Origin: Acidisarcina sp.
GTDB taxonomy: Bacteria; Acidobacteriota; Blastocatellia; Pyrinomonadales; Pyrinomonadaceae
DNA: 6,445 nucleotides
Direction of reading: 5' to 3'
Assembly: GCA_021155145.1 (NCBI GenBank)
Contig: JAJNPX010000022.1
Coordinates: 1-6,445 of the forward strand
Part shown: piece after piece, positions 1 to 6,046 of the stretch
Position numbering within the stretch: the first letter of the stretch is position 1
Layout of the letters: every line of letters starts with the position of its first letter
Program-made: the position numbers and the translations under genes
Notes under the pieces: generated by a model
The model's input: the letters and a program-made list of their open reading frames with translations, nothing else
Database searches by the model: none
Told to the model about the DNA's origin: nothing

Positions 1-1016
1 GGGAAACCGCGTTCTCTCAGCCGAAACTTCTGGCCCGACTCGGTGCCGGCCGGGATCTTGAGCTGAGCTTTTCCTTCTACGGTCGGCACTTCGATCTTCG
101 CACCAAGAGCCGCCTCCGGAACGGTTATCGGAACCGTCACATAAATATTGTCGCCTTTCCTCGTAAAAAACGGATGCTTTCCGACATTAGTGACGATGAA
201 CAGGTCACCCGGTTCGGCGCCGAGGCGCCCGCCGTGGCCTTTCTTTGGAATGCGGACCCTGGAACCGGTATCCACACCGGCAGGTATGCGCACTTTGACC
301 TGTTCGGTCTTGGGGGTCGTTCCCTTACCGTTACAGAGCGAGCACGGAGTTCGGCGGCGGCCCGTGCCCCCGCAGTCAGGACACTCCTGGGCAAACTGGA
401 GCCTGCCGCCCGTTCGTGATACTTGTCCCGTGCCCTTGCATGTCGTACACACGACGACCGGCCCACCGGTATCTCCGGCTCCCTGACACCGCGAGCATTG
501 TTCGCTGCGGTTTACGGTGAGGTTTGTCGTGAGGCCATTGAAGGATTCTTCGAAACTCAGGGCCAGCGGTATCTCAATATCGCGTCCCTTCTTCGGCATC
601 GCACGCGGGGGTTCGGGCTGCGCCCTGGCCGACCCGCCGGTCCCGCCGAAAAGGTCAGAGAAGATGTCTCGAAAGCTCGAACTGCCGCCGGTGCCCGAGG
701 CTCCCGAAAAATCAAACCCCGAAAAATCAAATCCCGGTTGGCCCGATGCTCCCGCACCAGTCCCCGTGCCGAATGGCGAATCAGCGTCGAGATTATCGTT
801 ATAGTATCCAAAACGATCGAAAACCTTTCGTTTCTTTTCATCCGATAATACGTCGTAGGCTTCCTGGACCTCTTTGAACTTCTCTTCGGCGGATCTGTCG
901 TTTGGATTGACGTCCGGGTGAAACTTGCGGGCCAACTTTCGGTACGCCTTCTTTATTTCGTCCGCTTTCGCATCTTTCTTGATGCCCAGGCTTTGGTAGT
1001 AATCTTTCTTCGCCAT
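1..1016 (-). CDS. dnaJ: Chaperone protein DnaJ (type I Hsp40), C-terminal end cut off by window edge
   Basis: Co-chaperone that delivers unfolded clients to DnaK and stimulates its ATPase in the cytoplasm. The frame is open from an ATG at 1016 to the left edge, giving 338 complete codons; the family is usually about 370-380 residues, so some 30-40 are missing. Domains seen: J-domain at residues about 4-70 with the catalytic HPD at 33-35; a Gly/Phe-rich linker at about 80-130 containing a tandem FDFSG repeat; a zinc-binding domain with all four CxxCxGxG motifs (174-181, 190-197, 212-219, 225-232); then the C-terminal substrate-binding domain. All eight cysteines are present, so this is a complete type I (DnaJA) layout and not CbpA-like. 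It lies 81 bp downstream of dnaK on the same strand and is probably co-transcribed. No clear Shine-Dalgarno precedes the start, and a strong hairpin occupies the gap. The start follows from the conserved MAKKDYY opening. Identity is very secure. Confidence 0.97.
   Translation of the reverse strand, partial: MAKKDYYQSLGIKKDAKADEIKKAYRKLARKFHPDVNPNDRSAEEKFKEVQEAYDVLSDEKKRKVFDRFGYYNDNLDADSPFGTGTGAGASGQPGFDFSGFDFSGASGTGGSSSFRDIFSDLFGGTGGSARAQPEPPRAMPKKGRDIEIPLALSFEESFNGLTTNLTVNRSEQCSRCQGAGDTGGPVVVCTTCKGTGQVSRTGGRLQFAQECPDCGGTGRRRTPCSLCNGKGTTPKTEQVKVRIPAGVDTGSRVRIPKKGHGGRLGAEPGDLFIVTNVGKHPFFTRKGDNIYVTVPITVPEAALGAKIEVPTVEGKAQLKIPAGTESGQKFRLRERGF
702..731 (-). repeat. 15-bp tandem duplication in the DnaJ Gly/Phe region
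   Basis: Two adjacent 15-bp copies (702-716 and 717-731) differ at one base. They encode the repeated pentapeptide FDFSG at residues 96-105 of DnaJ. The repeat keeps the frame and sits in the flexible Gly/Phe linker, where length variation is tolerated. It looks like a recent slippage duplication. Confidence 0.85.
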
Positions 1017-1034
1017 TATGGATCAGCGACAAGT

Positions 1035-1082
1035 TTAGAGGGACTTGGGAAGAGAGGCAAATCTCGTCCCTCGTCCCTCTAA
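1035..1082 (-). other. Strong two-part hairpin in the dnaK-dnaJ intergenic region
   Basis: The outer stem is a perfect 10-bp inverted repeat (ttagagggac at 1035-1044 against gtccctctaa at 1073-1082). The inner stem pairs 1047-1055 with 1062-1070, with one mismatch in nine, around a 6-nt loop. A 2x2 interior loop separates the stems, so about 18 base pairs form in 48 nt of mRNA. A tandem 7-bp repeat (gtccctc at 1066-1072 and 1073-1079) lets the 3' arm pair in two registers. No U-tract follows, so it is not a typical rho-independent terminator. Between dnaK and dnaJ it more likely acts as a processing, stability or attenuation element that sets the DnaK:DnaJ ratio; that role is inferred. Confidence 0.75.
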
Positions 1083-1097
1083 GCTATTGTCCGGCTT

Positions 1098-3038
1098 CTA
1101 TTTCTTCTCGTCTTCGACGTCGACATACTCGGCATCGATGACGTTGTCGTCAGCCGATGAAGATGCGCTGTCGCCGTCGGCGCCGGCGCTTGCGGATGAC
1201 GCCTGCTCCTGGGCTCCCTCTTCCTGTCCGGTGGCTGCTCCCGCCTGGCTGTAGAGCACCTCGGCCAATTTGTGGGAAGCGGTCTGAAGACGCTCAAAGG
1301 CATTGTTCATCGCGTCGGTGTCCTCGCCCGCAAGTGCGGTCTTGGACTCGCTGATGGCCGTCTCGATCTCTCCAGCGGCCGCCGGATCAAGCTTCTCCTT
1401 GTTCTCAGAAAAGGATTTTTCAACGCTGTACACCAGCCCGTCCAGACGATTCCTTGCTTCGATCGTCGACTTCTTCTTCTCGTCGTCGGCCGAATGAGAT
1501 TCGGCGTCCTTCATCATTTTGTCGATCTCTTCCTTGGAGAGGCCCGACGAAGCCGTGATAGTGATCTTCTGCTCGCGTCCCGTACCTACATCCTTAGCAG
1601 AGACGTTGACGATGCCGTTCGCGTCGATGTCAAAGGTCACTTCTACCTGCGGCACGCCGCGGGGTGCTGGCGGGATACCGACAAGGTGAAACTTGCCGAG
1701 CGTTTTGTTGTCGCCGGCCATGGGCCGCTCGCCCTGCAAAACGTGTACTTCGACGCTGGTCTGATTATCGGATGCCGTCGAAAAGATCTCCGACTTGCGT
1801 GTCGGGATGGTGGTGTTCCGCGGGATCATCTGCGTCATGACGCCGCCGAGAGTCTCGATCCCGAGCGTGAGAGGCGTGACGTCCAAAAGGAGGATGTCCG
1901 TCTTTTCGCCGCCGAGAACGCCTGCCTGAACGGCTGCGCCCAGCGCTACGACCTCGTCCGGGTTGACCGACTTGTTCGGCTCCTTTCCAAAGAACGCCTT
2001 CACCATCTCCTGAACCTTAGGGATACGGGTCGAACCGCCAACGAGCACGATCTCCTCGATATCCTTAGGCGTCAGTCCGGCATCTTTGATCGCCTGTTCG
2101 ACCGGCGGCATCAGCCGCTTTAATACGGGTTCGACCAAAGCTTCGAATTTTGCCCTCGTCAGCTTCATTACAAGGTGCTTCGGGCCCGATGCGTCTGCCG
2201 TAATGAAGGGCAGGTTTATCTCCGTCTCCATCGCGGACGACAACTCCACCTTGGCCTTTTCTGCCGATTCCTTGAGACGCTGAAGGGCCATCTTGTCGTT
2301 ATGAAGGTCAATGCCCTGATCCTTTTTGAATTCATCGATTATCCATCCGACTAGGATCTCGTCCACGTCGTCGCCCCCCAGGTGAGTGTCGCCATTGGTC
2401 GACTTCACCTCGACTACGCCTTCACCCACTTCGAGAATGGAGATATCAAATGTACCGCCACCGAAGTCGAAAACCGCTATTGTCTCGTCCTTTTTCTTGT
2501 CGAGCCCGTAAGCCAGCGCCGCGGCCGTCGGCTCGTTCACGATCCGCAGGACCTCAAGTCCGGCGACCTTTCCGGCATCCTTTGTCGCTTGGCGCTGGGC
2601 GTCGTTAAAGTATGCGGGTACCGTAATTACAGCCTTTTCGACCTTGGAACCGAGATAATCTTCCGCCGATTGCTTCAGCTTTTGAAGCACCATCGCTGCG
2701 ATCTCGGGCGGGCTGTACTGCTTGCCATCGACGGTGACCCGAACGTCGCCATTTGAGGCTTTTTCCACCTTGTATGGAACCTGCTTGATCTCATCACCGA
2801 CCTCGTCATACCGACGGCCCATGAAACGCTTGATAGAATAAAGTGTGTTTTCCGGGTTAGTCACGGCCTGTCGTTTAGCGACTTGTCCGACCAAGCGGTT
2901 GCCATCTTTGGTGAATGCTACGACCGAAGGAGTGGTCCTGCCGCCTTCGGCATTCGTTATCACAACCGGTTCGCCACCCTCCATGACCGCAACGACCGAA
3001 TTCGTCGTTCCCAGATCTATACCTATGATTTTGCTCAT
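1098..3038 (-). CDS. dnaK: Molecular chaperone DnaK (Hsp70)
   Basis: ATP-dependent cytoplasmic chaperone that binds exposed hydrophobic peptides and cycles with DnaJ and GrpE. The product is 646 residues, normal for bacterial DnaK (about 610-650). The nucleotide-binding domain covers residues 1 to about 380: phosphate-1 loop [10 protein letters not shown] (5-14), catalytic Lys70, [11 protein letters not shown] (168-178), phosphate-2 DFGGGTFD (191-198, with Thr196 matching the E. coli autophosphorylation site) and the adenosine motif [12 protein letters not shown] (331-342). The linker [10 protein letters not shown] (381-390) leads into the beta substrate-binding domain (to about 500) and a helical lid. 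A low-complexity Gln/Ser/Ala tail (about 598-630) ends in the acidic [14 protein letters not shown]. The motif usually written GGDDFD reads GGDDVD at 221-226, a mild variant. An in-frame TTG at 3074 would add 12 residues, but the ATG at 3038 is preferred because GGGAGAG lies 6 nt upstream and [10 protein letters not shown] is the standard N-terminus. Transcription probably starts from two promoters under HspR-type control. Confidence 0.99.
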   Translation of the reverse strand: MSKIIGIDLGTTNSVVAVMEGGEPVVITNAEGGRTTPSVVAFTKDGNRLVGQVAKRQAVTNPENTLYSIKRFMGRRYDEVGDEIKQVPYKVEKASNGDVRVTVDGKQYSPPEIAAMVLQKLKQSAEDYLGSKVEKAVITVPAYFNDAQRQATKDAGKVAGLEVLRIVNEPTAAALAYGLDKKKDETIAVFDFGGGTFDISILEVGEGVVEVKSTNGDTHLGGDDVDEILVGWIIDEFKKDQGIDLHNDKMALQRLKESAEKAKVELSSAMETEINLPFITADASGPKHLVMKLTRAKFEALVEPVLKRLMPPVEQAIKDAGLTPKDIEEIVLVGGSTRIPKVQEMVKAFFGKEPNKSVNPDEVVALGAAVQAGVLGGEKTDILLLDVTPLTLGIETLGGVMTQMIPRNTTIPTRKSEIFSTASDNQTSVEVHVLQGERPMAGDNKTLGKFHLVGIPPAPRGVPQVEVTFDIDANGIVNVSAKDVGTGREQKITITASSGLSKEEIDKMMKDAESHSADDEKKKSTIEARNRLDGLVYSVEKSFSENKEKLDPAAAGEIETAISESKTALAGEDTDAMNNAFERLQTASHKLAEVLYSQAGAATGQEEGAQEQASSASAGADGDSASSSADDNVIDAEYVDVEDEKK

Positions 3039-3044
3039 CTTATG

Positions 3045-3051
3045 CTCTCCC
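3045..3051 (-). promoter_or_regulatory. Shine-Dalgarno of dnaK
   Basis: GGGAGAG on the coding strand, 6 nt before the ATG at 3038. It decides the dnaK start against the in-frame TTG at 3074, and it contrasts with the other genes here, which lack a clear ribosome binding site. Confidence 0.85.
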
Positions 3052-3082
3052 GTTAACTGATCTGCACTGCCCAAACGTAATA

Positions 3083-3111
3083 AATATACACAAATATGAC
3101 TTGAGCCTCAA
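3083..3111 (-). promoter_or_regulatory. dnaK promoter P2 (downstream promoter)
   Basis: On the coding strand TTGAGG (3106-3111) is followed by exactly 17 nt and TATATT (3083-3088). The -35 matches four of six consensus bases and the -10 five of six. The predicted start is near 3076, giving a leader of about 38 nt. It is weaker than P1, and its -35 abuts the extra ACTTGAG half-site at 3099-3105, so the same regulator might affect it. Confidence 0.6.
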
Positions 3112-3114
3112 TAG

Positions 3115-3143
3115 AATATAATACTTGAGTCTCTTATTGTCAA
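3115..3143 (-). promoter_or_regulatory. dnaK promoter P1 (upstream, near-consensus sigma-70 type)
   Basis: On the coding strand a perfect -35 TTGACA (3138-3143) is separated by 17 nt from TATATT (3115-3120). The predicted start is near 3108, with a leader of about 70 nt. The -35 lies inside one arm of the HAIR inverted repeat and the spacer holds the other arm, so a bound repressor would block polymerase. A strong housekeeping promoter kept off by a repressor is the usual design of HspR- and HrcA-controlled heat-shock operons. Confidence 0.85.
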
Positions 3144-3144
3144 G
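3124..3144. promoter_or_regulatory. HAIR operator (HspR-binding inverted repeat)
   Basis: On the plus strand CTTGAGT (3124-3130), seven bases, then TGTCAAG (3138-3144). The published HAIR consensus is CTTGAGT-N7-ACTCAAG, so 12 of 14 arm positions match with the exact spacer. The perfect core acttga/tcaagt extends one base beyond each side. Its position over the -35 and spacer of P1 fits repression of dnaK. A further left-arm copy, acttgag, lies at 3099-3105, exactly 24 bp from the one at 3123-3129, without a matching right arm. HspR itself is not encoded in the window. Confidence 0.82.
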
Positions 3145-3202
3145 TTTATTTCGCGTCAAAGCCCGCAGGTGACGAATAGATGGAGAACTGCTCGGGAATC
3201 GT

Positions 3203-3239
3203 AAAAATTCTGCCGACAAGGGGCATGGGAAAAGCAGAA
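3203..3239 (-). terminator. Possible weak terminator after the CDP-alcohol phosphatidyltransferase gene
   Basis: Downstream of the stop at 3264, the transcript can pair UUCUGC with GCAGAA (plus-strand arms 3208-3213 and 3234-3239), followed at once by five U (3203-3207). The stem is only 6 bp and the loop is 20 nt, so it would be weak. It is in the expected place, between this gene and the dnaK promoters. Confidence 0.4.
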
Positions 3240-3263
3240 ATGAGGGATCTGGCGGCGTCGGAC

Positions 3264-3842
3264 CTACTCGTGCCTCTGCGGCTCTTCGGTCATCAAGCGT
3301 GCGACCTGAAAGATATAGTGAACGCCAGAGACAACTACGAGCAAAACAATAATGAAATAGGTAGTAGGCAAAAAAACGGAATAGCCCGTCGCTGCGGCAA
3401 ATAGGACAAGGCTTATGCCGATAACCTGGACCAGAGTGCTCATCTTGCCCCAAAAAGACGGCTTGAACCCGCGAAAACCCGTGATGATATTGATAGCCGC
3501 TGCAACCGTGATTATCAGGACGTCACGGCCAATTACTGCGGCCGTAACCCAGAACGGGATCGGAAGATGGCGGGTCGGCGGCAAAACGCTCGGCAAGGTG
3601 AGGATGACGAACGCCACGGTCATAAGAAGCTTGTCTGCGATCGGGTCGATGATCGTGCCAAGCTCCGACTCCTGCTTGAACCGCCTGGCAAGAAAGCCGT
3701 CGATGCCGTCCGAAATTCCCGCGATCACAAAAACGGCGAGTGCCCACTTTCCGTAGCCGTAATAGACGAGGCTGACGAAAACCGGAATAAGGCCCATCCG
3801 CATAAACGTCAAAATGTTGGGGATAGTGAGTATGGTACTCAT
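3264..3842 (-). CDS. CDP-alcohol phosphatidyltransferase family protein (PgsA-like or CMP-forming cardiolipin synthase-like)
   Basis: Integral membrane enzyme that moves a phosphatidyl group from CDP-diacylglycerol to an alcohol, releasing CMP, in phospholipid synthesis. The 192-residue product has the complete family signature D-x2-DG-x2-AR-x8-G-x3-D-x3-D at residues 45-70 (Asp45, Asp48, Asp66, Asp70). About six hydrophobic segments are visible, roughly at 8-28, 32-50, 72-90, 97-118, 134-154 and 158-180. The opening TIPNILTFMR is PgsA-like (phosphatidylglycerophosphate synthase). The middle, IGRDVLI (104-110) followed by FKPSFWGKMSTLVQ (126-139), resembles my recollection of CMP-forming cardiolipin synthases, so the acceptor may be glycerol-3-phosphate or phosphatidylglycerol. 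Its ATG directly follows the TAA of the metallophosphoesterase (TAAATG) and no strong Shine-Dalgarno is seen, which suggests translational coupling. Family assignment is secure; substrate is not. Confidence 0.93.
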   Translation of the reverse strand: MSTILTIPNILTFMRMGLIPVFVSLVYYGYGKWALAVFVIAGISDGIDGFLARRFKQESELGTIIDPIADKLLMTVAFVILTLPSVLPPTRHLPIPFWVTAAVIGRDVLIITVAAAINIITGFRGFKPSFWGKMSTLVQVIGISLVLFAAATGYSVFLPTTYFIIVLLVVVSGVHYIFQVARLMTEEPQRHE

Positions 3843-4700
3843 TTACGCGGAACGGATCTCGAGAACAGTGATCTCAGGCGGACACTGAAAGCGAACGGGC
3901 AACACGACCGTCCCGATGCCGCGGGTTATGTAGATATGCGAATCCTTACGCGAATGGAGGCCCGCGGTCCGCCGTCGACGGATCAGGCGACGGTCATTGT
4001 CCCTCACGCGGACCTGCCCGCCGTGTGTGTGGCCGCTCAGGGTCAGATCGACGCCATATCTGACGGACCGCCGAAAAATGATCGGGTTATGTGCCAGAAG
4101 AAGCTTGAACTCATCAGGGAACGAACCCTGGAGAGCGGCCGTAATATCGGTCTTTCCGACCATATGATCATCGACGCCGGCAAGCCAAAAGCTCGCGCCC
4201 GACGTTTCGAACCTGAATCCTTCATTTATCAGAACCGAAATGCCGGCCTGCCGGAGTCGTCGGGTGATCTCATCAGCATCGGTCCAATGGTCATGATTCC
4301 CAAGGCAGGCGTAAGTCCCGAATTGCGGTTTTAGCTCCCCTAATATCTTTGCCACGGGCTCGATAAAGCGGCTTTCGTGCGATACGTAATCGCCGGTCAG
4401 CGCTACGATATCCGGGTTCAGCCCGCTTGCGATCGTCACCGCCCGTGCAATGTGCTCCAGGCCGGTCAGCGGACTGTGATGAATATCCGAAAGATGAACG
4501 ATCCGAAAGCCGTCAAGCCGCTTCGGAAACCGAGGCAATGTGAGACGGATATGCTCGACAACGAGGCTGTTGGCCTCGTCGATCGCGTATTTTGCCAGTT
4601 TTGAAACGTTTCCGGCGATCTCGCGGAGGGGTCTATCGTTCGCGACAAGCGCATTCAAACGCTCGGCGATCTTCACCCTCTGACTTCGCGGAGTTCGCAT
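3843..4700 (-). CDS. Metallophosphoesterase, YkuE/YaeI-like calcineurin-type phosphodiesterase
   Basis: Binuclear-metal phosphoesterase with substrate unknown. Numbered from the ATG at 4700 (285 residues), the ligand motifs appear in order: SDIHH (71-75; Asp72, His74), GDYVSH (103-108; Asp104), GNHDHW (134-139; Asn135, His136), AHNP (203-206; His204) and GHTHGGQ (223-229; His224, His226). All are intact. The C-terminal ITRGIGT...LPVRF...PPEIT block is typical of the YkuE/YaeI branch. Related proteins often have an N-terminal membrane or Tat segment; here the first 50 residues are charged and probably helical, so the enzyme looks cytosolic or peripheral. An arginine cluster (RRLIRRRR, 237-244) lies after the last metal motif. 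An in-frame TTG at 4730 would give 295 residues. I prefer the ATG because TATAAT at 4708-4713 fits transcription starting at about 4701; neither start has a Shine-Dalgarno. The gap-free junction with the phosphatidyltransferase hints at a role in lipid or envelope metabolism, which is only inference. Confidence 0.92.
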   Translation of the reverse strand: MRTPRSQRVKIAERLNALVANDRPLREIAGNVSKLAKYAIDEANSLVVEHIRLTLPRFPKRLDGFRIVHLSDIHHSPLTGLEHIARAVTIASGLNPDIVALTGDYVSHESRFIEPVAKILGELKPQFGTYACLGNHDHWTDADEITRRLRQAGISVLINEGFRFETSGASFWLAGVDDHMVGKTDITAALQGSFPDEFKLLLAHNPIIFRRSVRYGVDLTLSGHTHGGQVRVRDNDRRLIRRRRTAGLHSRKDSHIYITRGIGTVVLPVRFQCPPEITVLEIRSA

Positions 4701-4707
4701 AAAGTTG

Positions 4708-4713
4708 ATTATA
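4708..4713 (-). promoter_or_regulatory. Candidate -10 box for the metallophosphoesterase gene
   Basis: A perfect TATAAT on the coding strand ends 7 nt before the ATG at 4700, so transcription would begin at about 4701 and the mRNA would be essentially leaderless. No good -35 is visible: the hexamer 17 nt upstream is TTCCGG. This could be an internal promoter for the two downstream genes. Confidence 0.5.
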
Positions 4714-4742
4714 CGCGGTCTAATGGCCAACCGGAAATGATT

Positions 4743-4772
4743 CGCTGGTCTAGCATGGCCTAATTACCAGCG
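4743..4772 (-). other. Hairpin spanning the tyrS stop codon
   Basis: A perfect 7-bp inverted repeat (cgctggt 4743-4749, accagcg 4766-4772) contains an inner 3-bp pair (tag 4751-4753, cta 4760-4762) and includes the tyrS stop. An overlapping alternative pairs 4744-4750 with 4772-4778. The sequence after it on the transcript is not U-rich, so it is not a canonical terminator. It may limit readthrough or mark the tyrS mRNA 3' end. Confidence 0.5.
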
Positions 4773-5971
4773 ACCAGCCTTGCAAATTTCAACTTTCCCA
4801 CCTGGAGGACGATGGAACTTCCATCTCTCATCTCCACCTCGGCACCGGACGCTGTCGCTTTTTCTCCATCGATCTTTACCCCGCCCTGTTCGATCAGGCG
4901 TTTTGCCTCGCCCTTTGTTTCGACCAGGCCCGACGCAACGACGAGATCCGCTATCCGATAACGTTTGGCGGCGATCCTGACCTCATCGATGTCGTCCGGC
5001 GCCTGCTTTTTCACGAACCGGCGATCGAATTCCTCTTCAGCGGCATTAGCCTCAGCCTCGGTATGAAAGTCCCTGATTATCAATTTGGCGAGGCGCACTT
5101 TCAGGTCACGCGGGTTCTCACCGTTTTGGATCTTCGATCTTAGACCCTGGATCTCCGCGGGCGTCAGATCTGTCAACAGCTCATAATACCGCCACATCAG
5201 ATCGTCGGAGATCGACATCACTTTCCCGAACATTTCGTCGGGCGATTCGTCGATGCCGATGTAGTTGTTGAGCGATTTCGACATCTTGTTGACGCCGTCG
5301 AGGCCCTCGAGGAGCGGTGTGGTGATGACGACCTGCGGCTCTTGATCGAACTCCCGCTGCAGGTTACGGCCCATCAGCAGGTTGAACTTTTGGTCGGTGC
5401 CGCCGAGTTCTATATCGGCATTCAGAGCTACCGAATCGTAGCCCTGTACGAGCGGATATAGAAGTTCATGCAGCGATATCGGTTTTTCGTCGTTAAGGCG
5501 TTTCGTAAAATCGTCGCGCTCGAGTATCTGTTTGACGGTCGTCTTTGCGCAGAGCTTGACGAAATCGGCGGCGGTGAACTTGTCCATCCATTCGCCGTTA
5601 AATCGAAGCTCGGTTTTTTCGGGGTCCAGCAGCTTGAACATCTGGCGTTTGTAGGTTTCGGCGTTGGCGTTCACCTCTTCGCGTGAAAGCGGCGGACGCG
5701 TGACGTTCTTGCCCGAAGGATCGCCGATCATCCCTGTGAAATCGCCGATCAGAAAGATCACCGTGTGGCCGAGGTCCTGAAACGCCTTTAGCTTGCGGAT
5801 CACGACCGTGTGCCCGACGTGAATATCAGGCGCCGTAGGGTCGAGCCCGAGCTTTACTCGCAGCGGCTTGCCGGTCTTTGCCGACCGTACGAGTTTCGCC
5901 TTCAGATCCTCCTCGCGGATCAAATCAACCGTGCCCTTCTTCAAGATCTCTAACTGCTCGTCAATGGTCAT
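4760..5971 (-). CDS. tyrS: Tyrosine--tRNA ligase
   Basis: Class I aminoacyl-tRNA synthetase that activates tyrosine with ATP and charges tRNA-Tyr in the cytoplasm. The 403-residue product has the HIGH-type motif HVGH at 51-54 within [11 protein letters not shown], the tyrosine-pocket region YPLVQGYDS (172-180) and GGTDQ (190-194), and KMSKS at 229-233. A C-terminal S4 RNA-binding domain covers about 338-400 ([11 protein letters not shown]... [10 protein letters not shown]). KMSKS in place of KFGKT, together with a length near 400, places it in the TyrZ-like class and not the E. coli/Geobacillus TyrS class. The ATG at 5971 opens [10 protein letters not shown], as expected for the family. No Shine-Dalgarno is present, and a TATACT box lies 9 nt before the ATG. 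The 75-bp upstream gap is too short for a T-box leader. It may share transcripts with the metallophosphoesterase downstream (59 nt to that ATG). Confidence 0.98.
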   Translation of the reverse strand: MTIDEQLEILKKGTVDLIREEDLKAKLVRSAKTGKPLRVKLGLDPTAPDIHVGHTVVIRKLKAFQDLGHTVIFLIGDFTGMIGDPSGKNVTRPPLSREEVNANAETYKRQMFKLLDPEKTELRFNGEWMDKFTAADFVKLCAKTTVKQILERDDFTKRLNDEKPISLHELLYPLVQGYDSVALNADIELGGTDQKFNLLMGRNLQREFDQEPQVVITTPLLEGLDGVNKMSKSLNNYIGIDESPDEMFGKVMSISDDLMWRYYELLTDLTPAEIQGLRSKIQNGENPRDLKVRLAKLIIRDFHTEAEANAAEEEFDRRFVKKQAPDDIDEVRIAAKRYRIADLVVASGLVETKGEAKRLIEQGGVKIDGEKATASGAEVEMRDGSSIVLQVGKLKFARLVAGN

Positions 5972-5980
5972 AAAACGCTA

Positions 5981-5986
5981 AGTATA
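5981..5986 (-). promoter_or_regulatory. Candidate -10 box for tyrS
   Basis: TATACT on the coding strand lies 9 nt before the tyrS ATG. Transcription from it would start near 5975, leaving a leader of about 3-4 nt. The -35 region is poor (TTATAG or TATAGA around 6004-6010). The preceding terminator-like U-tract lies within its spacer. Confidence 0.5.
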
Positions 5987-5988
5987 AG

Positions 5989-6024
5989 AAAAAAGCAGCT
6001 CGATCTATAATTCGCAGATCCGCT
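5989..6024 (-). terminator. Probable rho-independent terminator after the acetyltransferase gene
   Basis: On the transcript an interrupted stem forms from AGC plus GATCT against AGATC plus GCT (plus-strand arms 5997-5999 with 6022-6024 and 6002-6006 with 6016-6020). It has a 9-nt loop and is followed, after two bases, by six U (5989-5994). It lies 23 bp past the acetyltransferase stop. The stem is short and AT-containing, so strength is uncertain. Confidence 0.5.
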
Positions 6025-6046
6025 TGTTGTTTCGGTGCCATCCGGC

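Noticed and set aside
148..848. Several open frames on both strands at 137-848
   Set aside because: All are shadows of dnaJ, whose own frame was easy to miss because it runs off the window edge without a stop.
1035..1082. Rho-independent terminator after dnaK
   Set aside because: The stem is strong but no U-tract follows on the transcript, so I list it as a hairpin of unknown role.
1272..2123. Long plus-strand open frame (283 codons) opposite dnaK
   Set aside because: It lies wholly antisense to a highly conserved dnaK. Long antisense frames opposite dnaK are a well-known by-product of its codon use. No ribosome binding site or recognisable domain was seen.
3039..3074. N-terminal extension of DnaK from a TTG at 3074
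   Set aside because: The ATG at 3038 has a proper Shine-Dalgarno and the canonical [12 protein letters not shown] start; the extension would use leader sequence.
3039..3200. CIRCE element (TTAGCACTC-N9-GAGTGCTAA) or sigma-32 promoter before dnaK
   Set aside because: Neither a CIRCE arm nor a CCCCAT-type -10 is present; the inverted repeat fits HAIR instead.
3040..3453. Minus-strand open frame of 137 codons between the phosphatidyltransferase and dnaK
   Set aside because: Its first half overlaps the phosphatidyltransferase in another frame, the rest is translated promoter DNA, and it shows no recognisable domain.
3567..4334. Plus-strand open frame (255 codons) across the phosphatidyltransferase and metallophosphoesterase
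   Set aside because: Antisense to two genes with intact catalytic motifs; its translation is charged and low-complexity with no recognisable motif.
5972..6046. T-box riboswitch upstream of tyrS
   Set aside because: The gap is only 75 bp and contains no T-box-like sequence or long leader.
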